Below are positions 1-5,518 of a stretch of 5,518 nucleotides of DNA, piece after piece. The notes under the pieces are model-generated. The model had not been told where the DNA came from. It did not search any database and was given only the letters and a program-made list of their open reading frames with translations. The stretch comes from Tannerella sp. (GTDB lineage Bacteria > Bacteroidota > Bacteroidia > Bacteroidales > Tannerellaceae), in NCBI GenBank assembly GCA_031260095.1, contig JAIRKN010000226.1, positions 1 through 5,518 of the forward strand, written 5' to 3'. The position numbers and the translations under genes are program-made. Numbering within the stretch: position 1 is the first letter of the stretch; each line of letters starts with the position of its first letter.

Positions 1-146
1 AACATAAAAGGGACAGAAACCATTTTTTTCATAAATCTTGTTTTTTAAAGTGGTTATCAAGCACACTATCCATCATCTATTGAGTCGGCAAAGATAACGA
101 AAACATCTCTGATTCCTTATGCAGAAAGAAAAAAAGTTCATCTCGC
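1..146. other. AT-rich intergenic sequence, nothing recognised
   Basis: This stretch lies left of repeat copy A. It is AT-rich, with several runs of A and T and frequent stops, and I find no open frame of useful length, no tRNA-like fold and no convincing terminator. It could be the downstream spacer of a gene outside the window. It does not show the ~215 bp element or the 21 bp repeat found further right. Confidence 0.5.
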
Positions 147-409
147 AACCTGAGTTCGGGATAAGAAATAGCCATTTACGGCTTCCATATCAATAGAATA
201 CCATGCAGATAAACAATTTTGTCCGTCAGGACATACCTCGTAATAGTCGAAAGTCACTTACAACTTACAACTTACAACTTATGACTTAAATCTCCTACGG
301 ACAATCTAAAAGGCTCAAATAATTCGCTTTCTATTGATATGTATCACTTGCGGCAAATTAATTTGTTTATTTTTTGAATGGAAGCTTTTTTCTTATTCCG
401 AACTCAGGT
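147..409. mobile_element. MITE-like element, copy A (with internal insertion)
   Basis: First of three direct copies of a non-coding element. The left end AACCTGAGTTCGG (147 on) is the inverse of the right end CCGAACTCAGG (398-408), and the inverted match continues inward as ATAAGAAA on the left and TTCTTAT on the right. Apart from a 46 bp insertion at about 244-289, it aligns along its whole length with copies B and C. There is no transposase or any long reading frame of its own, so if mobile it would need an enzyme supplied elsewhere. No clear target-site duplication is visible at its ends. It is more diverged than B and C, for example GCAAATTAATTTG where the others have GCGAATTAATTTG. An alternative is a non-mobile dispersed intergenic repeat. 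The strand is arbitrary, but all three copies point the same way. Confidence 0.7.
244..289. repeat. 46 bp insertion in copy A with 7 bp tandem repeat CTTACAA
   Basis: This segment is present in copy A and absent from B and C; the copy lengths (260 against 214 bp between the CCTGAG and CAGG tips) differ by exactly this amount. At 257-281 it holds 3.6 head-to-tail copies of CTTACAA. These are flanked by the inverted pair AAGTCA (251-256) and TGACTT (282-287), so the insert could fold with the 7-mers in the loop. Its origin is unknown. The exact edges are uncertain by a few bases because the flanking sequence is ambiguous in alignment. Confidence 0.7.
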
Positions 410-493
410 AAATAGATTACATCTTCTCGTCTTTCCCCATGAAATGGAATCGGCTCTCACAAAGAACGGATACGGGGGAGGCGCGCAAGGACA
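410..493. other. Unique spacer between copy A and the 21 bp array
   Basis: Short non-repeated stretch joining repeat copy A to the tandem array. It contains an ATG at 439 from which a frame stays open through the array, but there is no ribosome-binding sequence and no family I recognise. It ends in a more GC-rich patch (about 474-493) just before the first array unit. Confidence 0.4.
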
Positions 494-780
494 GGTACCC
501 GTCTTACATCGGTTGGTACGCGTCTTACATCCGTTGGTACGCATCTTACATTCGTTGGTACGCGTCTTACACTCGTTGGTACGCGTCTTACATCGGTTGG
601 TACGCCTCTTACATCCGTTGGTACGCCTCTTACACTCGTTGGTACGCGTCTTACATTCGTTGGTACGCGTCTTACACTCGTTGGTACGCCTCTTACATCC
701 GTTGGTACGCGTCTTACACTCGTTGGTATGCGTCTTACATCGGTTGGTACGCCTCTTACATCCGTTGGTACGCCTCTTAC
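494..780. repeat. 21 bp tandem array, 13.7 copies
   Basis: Head-to-tail units of exactly 21 bp start at 494, 515, 536 and every 21 bases up to 767; the last is cut after 14 bases. The consensus is GGTACGCNTCTTAC followed by AYYSGTT. No unit has an insertion or deletion, and differences fall in only six columns: 5, 6, 8, 16, 17 and 18. Columns 5 and 6 vary in one unit each (T at 729, C at 499). There are no spacers, so this is not CRISPR. Because 21 is divisible by three and the unit lacks stops in most frames, five of six frames are open across it; these give heptad peptides such as YASYIRW (plus) or TNECKTR (minus), which I treat as by-products. The array ends one base before the AA of repeat copy B. 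Its role is unknown: it may be a plain minisatellite, or a multi-site protein-binding array, since 21 bp is two helical turns. Confidence 0.95.
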
Positions 781-781
781 A

Positions 782-999
782 AACCTGAGTTCGGGATAAG
801 AAATAGCCGTTTACGGCTTCCATATCCATAGAATACCATGCAGATAAACAATTTTGTCCGTCAGGACATACTCCGTAAATATCCTGCGGACAATCTAAGA
901 GGCGCAAATAATTCGCTTTCTATTGATATGTATCACCTGCGGCGAATTAATTTGTTTATTTTTTGAATGGAAGCTTTTTTTTTATACCGAACTAAGGTT
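782..999. mobile_element. MITE-like element, copy B
   Basis: Second direct copy, 214 bp between the tips, with the left tip AACCTGAGTTCGG intact. The right tip reads CCGAACTAAGGTT, one change from the perfect inverse. By eye it differs from copy C at 7 of 208 aligned positions (about 97% identity), with no gaps. Its left end follows directly on the last partial unit of the 21 bp array. Internal features shared with the other copies include the small hairpin GCCGTTTACGGC (807-818) and a stem made by GTCCGTCAGGA (856-866) with TCCTGCGGAC (882-891). It contains no gene. The frames that cross it run in from the array and stop within it. Confidence 0.75.
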
Positions 1000-1066
1000 A
1001 TGAGAGAACAGGTTCGCTACCGTAAGCTAAAGCATACGGTTGATAGAGTGTCGTCCCTGCGGGACT
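1000..1066. other. Short segment with two hairpins between copies B and C
   Basis: Two inverted repeats stand side by side here. ACCGTA (1019-1024) pairs with TACGGT (1035-1040), extended by two further pairs around a mismatch and a TAAA loop. GTCCC (1053-1057) pairs with GGGAC (1061-1065) around TGC. Neither is followed by a proper T-run on either strand, so I do not call them terminators. The second hairpin touches the point where copy C starts without its usual left tip, so this may be the edge of a different repeat family that replaced it. Confidence 0.5.
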
Positions 1067-1276
1067 TTCGGGATAAGAAATAGCCGTTTACGGCTTCCAT
1101 ATCAATAGAATATCATGCAGATAAACAATTTTGTCCATCAGGACATACTCCGTAAATATCCTACGGACAATCTAATAGGCGCAAATAATTCGCTTTCTAT
1201 TGATATGTATCACCTGCGGCGAATTAATTTGTTTATTTTTTGAATGGAAGCTTTTTTCTTATACCGAACTCAGGTT
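1067..1276. mobile_element. MITE-like element, copy C (left tip lost)
   Basis: Third direct copy. It matches copy B from TTCGGG onward, but the first bases of the left tip (AACCTGAG in A and B) are replaced here by unrelated sequence ending in GGGACT. The right tip CCGAACTCAGGTT (1264-1276) is perfect. Within it, CATATCAATAGAA (1098-1110) is the exact inverse of TTCTATTGATATG (1195-1207). CAAATAATTCGC (1182-1193) is the inverse of GCGAATTAATTTG (1219-1231) apart from one bulged base, and GCTTCCAT (1093-1100) is the exact inverse of ATGGAAGC (1244-1251). The right end lies 41 bases from the metH stop, so any read-through of the metH message would transcribe this element in antisense to the orientation given. 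Confidence 0.72.
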
Positions 1277-1317
1277 AATCAGGCGGAATAATCCCGTAAA
1301 GTTATGCTGTGAGTTAT
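1277..1317. other. Spacer between copy C and the metH stop codon
   Basis: This 41-base gap is where a metH terminator would be expected on the minus strand. The only fold I see is a weak stem-loop at 1284-1296 (CGGGA with TTCCG, one G-U pair on the minus-strand RNA), and no T-run follows it. I therefore see no convincing intrinsic terminator. Transcription may end further left, in or beyond the repeats, or by another mechanism. Confidence 0.4.
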
Positions 1318-4300
1318 TTATCGGAGGTTTTTTATCAGGAATTTTCTCAGTTCGTCGGCCGTTTTTCCGCGACGCAGGGCATAGTCGTTCAGCTGTTCTT
1401 CGGAGATCTGTCCGATCATGAAATAAGAAGATTCGGGATGCGCAAAGTATAGCCCTGCGACGGAGGATGCGGGCGACATGGCTCCGTTTTCCGTAAGGGT
1501 TATGCCGATCTGTTGCAGGTTCAGGAGGCGGTCGATATTAAATATCAGTCCCTGATCCGGCAAAGAGGGGTATCCCACCGCAGGGCGTATGCCGCGGTAA
1601 CGAGCTTTAAATAATTCGTCCGTCGTTAGATTTTCATCCGGCGCATATCCCCAGTATTCCGTGCGCACCTTTTTATGCAGGTACTCGGCCGAAGCTTCGG
1701 CCAGACGGTCGGACAACGTTCGGATCAACATGCGGTTGTAGCTGTCGCCCTCCTTGTCGTACTCGTGACAAAGCGATTCGACGGATTGCCCGGCCGTGAC
1801 CGCAAAAGCGCCGGCATAATCTTCGTGTCCGTCCGCTTCGGGCGCAATGAAATCGGCCAGCGACAGGGCGTTGTTTTTCTCATTCGCCGTCTGTTGTCGC
1901 AACATTGGAAACCGTTCGTTGCCGATACGAATGTCATCCCCAATGCTCGCCGCCGGGAAAAATCCGTAAATCGCTTCACAACATGCCGCTTCCGTCCCGT
2001 CGAGTAGCCGGTTTAAAACCTTTCGCGCTTCATCATACAACTTTAATGCTTCGCGGGCTTTCGGTCTCTCTTCCTTCGGATGCTTGTCAATCCATGCGGC
2101 CCGGCAGCTTTCGCAGTCATGCAAGGCGGATGGATCGCCCTGCGGCCCGTGAAGTCGCCATGCCGTAAAGAAATAGATCCAGTTGATATACGGAATGACC
2201 TCGTCCAGCGGGATTTGGATGCGGCGGATCCCCATTCGGCTCGGAACGGGCGACGTAGCGGTCGTTATCAGGCGACGGTCGCGGGCTTCTTTCAGAGAAA
2301 GTAAGGGTTTGGCCGTCGCTGCCGCCTGTATGTTCCGCAAACGTTCATACTCTTCGTTCAGTCCGTCGATGTATTTGTCGCGTGTGGCGGGATTCGAGAG
2401 TTTGGCGGCAACGCCCGGACTTTGAGAGGCATCGACGACGTGTATCACCGGATAATCGTAGTGCGGCGCAATCTTTAAGGCTGTATACATCTTGGAGGTG
2501 GTGGCTCCCCCAATCATAATCGGGATCTTCATGCCGGCCTTCTGCATCTCGTCGGCAACATGCACCATTTCGTCGAGCGAAGGCGTGATCAGTCCCGAAA
2601 GACATAACAGGTCGGGCTTTTCCCGGCGCACCGTTTCTATGATCGTCCCGGCAGGCACCATTACGCCAAGGTCTATGATTTCATAATTATTGCAGGTCAG
2701 TACGATCGAAACGATGTTTTTCCCGATGTCGTGCACATCCCCTTTCACGGTTGCAAAAACGACCTTACCGGCTTTTGTCACTTCGGAAGATGATTTTTCG
2801 ATCTCGATCGCCGGTTGAAGAATGGCGACCGCCTTTTTCATCGTTCGCGCCGTCTTGACGACCTGCGGGAGGAACATTTTTCCGGCTCCGAACAGGTCTC
2901 CTACCTTGTTCATGCCGCTCATCAGGGGTCCGTCGATGATATCGACCGCCCGTTCATACCGGTTCAGCGCTTCCTGCAAATCCGCCTCCAGGTAATCGAC
3001 GATTCCCTTCATCAGTGCATACTCGATCCGCGCGTCCAACGATTGTTCGCGCCACGAATCCCGTGTTTTTTCGGGTGTGCCGGAGGTGTTTCCGGTATTT
3101 TTCTGCGCGAACGCAATCAGGTCGTCCGTCGCATCGGAACGGCGCGACAGTATCACGTCCTCCAGCAAGTCGCGGAATCCCGGCTCAATCTCTTCGTAAG
3201 TAAGCGATGCAGCCGGGTTGACAATGCCCATATCCATCCCCTCGTGTATCGCATGGTATAAAAATACGGCATGCATGGCCTCGCGGACAAAATCATTGCC
3301 GCGAAACGAAAACGACAGGTTGCTGACGCCTCCGCTTATTTTTGCGTACGGAAGATTTTTCTTTATCCAGCCGACCGCACGTATAAAATCAAGTCCATAC
3401 ATATTATGCTCCGGCATACCGGTGGCAATGGCCAAGACGTTGGGATCGAATATGATGTCCTGCGGCGGGAAGCCTGCTTTTTCGGTTAACAGCCGGTAGG
3501 CGCGTTTGCACACTTCGATCTTGCGCTCGAAGAGATCAGCCTGCCCTTTTTCGTCGAAAGCCATCACTACGGCAGCCGCTCCAAGCCGCCGTATCCTTTT
3601 CGCATGTTCAAGAAAAGCGTCTTCGCCCTCTTTCAGGCTGATCGAATTGACGATACTTTTCCCCTGAAGGCGCATCAGTCCCTGCTCAATAACGCTCCAT
3701 TTCGAGGAGTCGATCATCACCGGCACACGGGCAATCTCCGGCTCCGACGCGATCAGGTTAAGGAATGTGTTCATTTCGTGTTCCGCGTCGAGCAGTCCGT
3801 CGTCCATGTTTACGTCGATAATCTGCGCACCGTCTTCCACCTGTTTACGGGCAATGGTTAGGGCTTCGTCATAACGTTTCTCCTTTATCAGGCGGAGAAA
3901 TTTGCGCGAGCCTGCTACGTTACACCGTTCGCCGATATTGATAAAACGATTCTCCGGTTTGACCTCCAGCCGCTCCAGCCCGGAGAGCCATAAGGCCGTC
4001 GATGCCTCCGCCGGCCTGTGCGGTTTCGCCCCCTCAATCAACGCCGGATAGCGTGCAATATGTGAAGGGGTCGTGCCGCAACAGCCTCCGATAATGTTTA
4101 CCAGTCCTTCCTCAATGAACTCTTTTATCTGTACGGCCATTGTTTCGGGCGTCTCGTCGTATTGTCCGAACTGATTGGGCAGTCCGGCATTGGGATGTGC
4201 GCTGATGAAGTAAGGCGCAAGACCGGCCAGTTCTTTCAGGTATGGCTTCATGTCCGACGCGCCGAACGAACAGTTAAGGCCTACGCTGAGTAACGGGACA

Positions 4301-4998
4301 TGCCGGACAGAAGCGAGGAATGCGTCCAAAGTCTGGCCTGAGAAGGTGCGCCCCCCCTTGCCGGCTAACGTAAGCGATAACATGACAGGCCGCTCTTCGT
4401 TCTTTTCCCGCATGACCTGCATGGCCGCATCTAATCCGGCTTTTACATTTAATGTGTCAAAGATTGTTTCAAATAAAAGAAGATCAACGCCTCCGTCTAT
4501 TAATCCGTTGATCTGGAGATGATATGCGCCGTACAGGTCTTCGTATGAAACGGAACGGAAAGCCGGGTCGTTTACATCCTGACTCATTGAGGCCGTTTTG
4601 TTTGTCGGGCCAATCGAACCCGCTACAAAAACAGATCTGTCCGGGTGCTCTTTCATGAAATCGTCGGCAAGCTCACGCGCCGCCCGCGCCGCTGTAAGAT
4701 TTATCTCATATACAAGGTCCTGCATATTGTAATCTTCTAACGATACGGCATTGGCGTTGAATGTATTTGTTGAGAAAATATCCGCTCCCGCATCAAGATA
4801 ACGGCGGTGTATCTCACGTATAACGCCGGGACACGTCAGATTCAACAAGTCGTTGTTTCCTTTCAGTTGGCCGCTAAAGCCGGCAAACCGTTCACCACGG
4901 TAATCTTCCTCCGTCAGCCGGAATCCCTGAATCATCGTCCCCATAGCGCCGTCTAATATCAGGATCCGCTCTCTCAACAGCTCTTTTATTGTTTTCAT
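1318..4998 (-). CDS. metH: Cobalamin-dependent methionine synthase (MetH), full length
   Basis: 5-methyltetrahydrofolate:homocysteine methyltransferase (EC 2.1.1.13), a cytoplasmic enzyme that moves a methyl group from methyltetrahydrofolate through cobalamin to homocysteine, giving methionine and tetrahydrofolate. At 1226 residues it is almost the same length as E. coli MetH (1227). The homocysteine domain (about 1-320) has the zinc cysteines C243 (LNCSFG) and C306/C307 (GGCCGTTP). The pterin domain (about 352-612) shows GERCNVAGS, DVNMDDGLLD and MIDSSKW. The cap helices (about 650-740) include LPQVVKTARTMKKA. The cobalamin domain (about 743-880) has DVHDIGKN, with H756 as the likely lower cobalt ligand. 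The reactivation domain (about 895-1226) has RPAVGYPSLPDQ and AGLYFAHPESSYF, for repair of oxidised cobalamin with S-adenosylmethionine. The ATG at 4998 fits the family N-terminus (ILDGAMGTMIQ at 13-23). No frameshift or missing key residue is seen. It lies 18 bases after smpB, probably in one operon. Confidence 0.97.
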   Translation of the reverse strand: MKTIKELLRERILILDGAMGTMIQGFRLTEEDYRGERFAGFSGQLKGNNDLLNLTCPGVIREIHRRYLDAGADIFSTNTFNANAVSLEDYNMQDLVYEINLTAARAARELADDFMKEHPDRSVFVAGSIGPTNKTASMSQDVNDPAFRSVSYEDLYGAYHLQINGLIDGGVDLLLFETIFDTLNVKAGLDAAMQVMREKNEERPVMLSLTLAGKGGRTFSGQTLDAFLASVRHVPLLSVGLNCSFGASDMKPYLKELAGLAPYFISAHPNAGLPNQFGQYDETPETMAVQIKEFIEEGLVNIIGGCCGTTPSHIARYPALIEGAKPHRPAEASTALWLSGLERLEVKPENRFINIGERCNVAGSRKFLRLIKEKRYDEALTIARKQVEDGAQIIDVNMDDGLLDAEHEMNTFLNLIASEPEIARVPVMIDSSKWSVIEQGLMRLQGKSIVNSISLKEGEDAFLEHAKRIRRLGAAAVVMAFDEKGQADLFERKIEVCKRAYRLLTEKAGFPPQDIIFDPNVLAIATGMPEHNMYGLDFIRAVGWIKKNLPYAKISGGVSNLSFSFRGNDFVREAMHAVFLYHAIHEGMDMGIVNPAASLTYEEIEPGFRDLLEDVILSRRSDATDDLIAFAQKNTGNTSGTPEKTRDSWREQSLDARIEYALMKGIVDYLEADLQEALNRYERAVDIIDGPLMSGMNKVGDLFGAGKMFLPQVVKTARTMKKAVAILQPAIEIEKSSSEVTKAGKVVFATVKGDVHDIGKNIVSIVLTCNNYEIIDLGVMVPAGTIIETVRREKPDLLCLSGLITPSLDEMVHVADEMQKAGMKIPIMIGGATTSKMYTALKIAPHYDYPVIHVVDASQSPGVAAKLSNPATRDKYIDGLNEEYERLRNIQAAATAKPLLSLKEARDRRLITTATSPVPSRMGIRRIQIPLDEVIPYINWIYFFTAWRLHGPQGDPSALHDCESCRAAWIDKHPKEERPKAREALKLYDEARKVLNRLLDGTEAACCEAIYGFFPAASIGDDIRIGNERFPMLRQQTANEKNNALSLADFIAPEADGHEDYAGAFAVTAGQSVESLCHEYDKEGDSYNRMLIRTLSDRLAEASAEYLHKKVRTEYWGYAPDENLTTDELFKARYRGIRPAVGYPSLPDQGLIFNIDRLLNLQQIGITLTENGAMSPASSVAGLYFAHPESSYFMIGQISEEQLNDYALRRGKTADELRKFLIKNLR

Positions 4999-5016
4999 AT
5001 ATATGTCTCGCGTTGG
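4999..5016 (-). promoter_or_regulatory. smpB-metH gap and metH translation start region
   Basis: The 18 bases between the smpB stop and the metH ATG read CCAACGCGAGACATATAT on the minus strand. There is no strong Shine-Dalgarno sequence (at best a weak GAGAC), as is usual in Bacteroidota, where AT-rich leaders are common. The gap is too short for a separate promoter with a cobalamin riboswitch, which points to co-transcription, or to control placed inside or upstream of smpB. Confidence 0.5.
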
Positions 5017-5484
5017 TTATTTTATAAATGCCCGGTTCATTTCCCTTTTATCGTCGCGCTCTTTGAGCGACTGACGTTTATCGTATTCTTTTTTACCCTT
5101 CGCAATCGCAATGACGATCTTCGCTAATCCCCTGTCATTGATGAAAAGTCGTACCGGAATGGTTGTGAAGCCACTGTTTTTTGCCGCCGATTCGATGTTT
5201 CGTATTTCTTTTTTGCCAAGCAACAGTTTACGGTCACGACGCGCCTGATGATTATTGTATGTGCCGTAAAAATATTCCGCTATATACATGTTTTTTACCC
5301 ATACCTCCCCCCGTTCTACGATACAATAGGTGTCGACAAGACTTGCTTTCCCGAGACGGATTGATTTTATTTCGGTTCCCGTAAGTACAATGCCTGCCGT
5401 AAACGTTTCGATAAATTCAAAATCAAATGACGCTCTCTTGTTTTTAATGAGAATATTATTACTTATCTTTTCTTTTGTTGCCAT
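5017..5484 (-). CDS. smpB: SsrA (tmRNA)-binding protein SmpB
   Basis: SmpB binds the tRNA-like part of tmRNA and brings it to ribosomes stalled on broken messages, so that the unfinished protein is tagged for destruction and the ribosome is freed. At 155 residues it has the usual family length. Recognisable family blocks are [10 protein letters not shown] (15-24), GTEIKSIR (36-43), RRDRKLLL (82-89) and the stretch [20 protein letters not shown] (119-138), followed by a basic lysine/arginine-rich tail (139-155) that in the family reaches into the empty mRNA channel. The ATG at 5484 gives a normal N-terminus ([10 protein letters not shown]), and the TAA stop is at 5017-5019. The gene is complete, with 34 bases of upstream sequence left in the window. 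The tmRNA gene itself is not in this window. It appears to be the first gene of a pair with metH, though genes further upstream cannot be excluded. Confidence 0.96.
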   Translation of the reverse strand: MATKEKISNNILIKNKRASFDFEFIETFTAGIVLTGTEIKSIRLGKASLVDTYCIVERGEVWVKNMYIAEYFYGTYNNHQARRDRKLLLGKKEIRNIESAAKNSGFTTIPVRLFINDRGLAKIVIAIAKGKKEYDKRQSLKERDDKREMNRAFIK

Positions 5485-5518
5485 TGCTGCTATTTTTTTT
5501 CACTGTCAATATTGTTAC
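5485..5518 (-). promoter_or_regulatory. A-rich leader upstream of smpB (partial)
   Basis: On the minus strand the bases before the smpB ATG contain a run of eight A (GTGAAAAAAAATAGCAGCA) and no Shine-Dalgarno sequence, a pattern typical of Bacteroidota translation starts. A TATTGACA stretch lies further upstream, but I see no TAnnTTTG box at the right distance, so I do not assign a promoter. The true promoter may lie beyond the window edge. Confidence 0.35.

Noticed and set aside
494..780. CRISPR array
   Set aside because: The 21 bp units are contiguous, with no unique spacers between them, and there are no cas genes in the window.
494..780. Diversity-generating retroelement variable region
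   Set aside because: Variation is not limited to adenine-derived sites, and no reverse transcriptase or template repeat is present in the window.
378..788. Leucine/valine-rich repeat protein on the plus strand (LVRVLHS heptads)
   Set aside because: The start ATG belongs to the right end of copy A and the frame is held open only by the array. Column 8 variation changes residues (V, L, I), and no ribosome-binding sequence is seen.
404..907. Cysteine-rich repeat protein on the minus strand (TNECKTR heptads)
   Set aside because: It starts with TTG inside copy B, runs through the array and ends at the edge of copy A, so it is fully explained by a stop-free 21 bp repeat. Column 8 changes alter residues in this frame.
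1228..1246. Bacteroidota promoter (TAnnTTTG) at the right end of the element
   Set aside because: TATTTTTTG has one base too many for the -7 box, and no TTTG lies at the expected upstream distance.
1284..1296. Intrinsic terminator for metH
   Set aside because: The stem is only five pairs with a G-U, and no T-run follows on the minus strand.
1675..4522. Open frames on the plus strand within metH, and others on the minus strand in shifted frames
   Set aside because: They overlap the intact metH gene, resemble no family I know, and are expected as shadows of a GC-rich coding sequence.

Overview
The window looks like a piece of a Bacteroidales chromosome (phylum Bacteroidota). This is inferred from the type of the two genes, the A-rich leaders without a Shine-Dalgarno sequence, and the strong contrast between moderately GC-rich genes and AT-rich repeat-filled spacer. 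I cannot name the genus from this sequence.

Right part (1318-5518): two intact genes on the minus strand, 18 bases apart and so probably one transcript. smpB (5017-5484) encodes the tmRNA-binding ribosome-rescue protein. metH (1318-4998) encodes full-length cobalamin-dependent methionine synthase with all five domains and its zinc and cobalamin ligands present. The two have no obvious functional link: one rescues stalled ribosomes, the other regenerates methionine and tetrahydrofolate. No cobalamin riboswitch lies between them.

Left part (1-1317): I see no gene I can support. It holds three direct copies of a ~215 bp element (147-409, 782-999, 1067-1276) with matching inverted ends (AACCTGAGTTCGG ... 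CCGAACTCAGGTT) and no transposase, which fits a MITE-like non-autonomous element. Copy A carries a 46 bp insertion with a 7 bp tandem repeat. Copy C has lost its left tip, where it joins a short segment with two hairpins. Between copies A and B is a tandem array of a 21 bp unit (494-780, 13.7 copies), running to within one base of copy B. The array shows a few confined variable columns and an internal 82 bp block duplication.

The most interesting material is this repeat cluster: the element family with its internal, partly crossing inverted repeats, and the 21 bp array packed against it. No CRISPR, tRNA, rRNA, recombinase or reverse transcriptase gene is visible.
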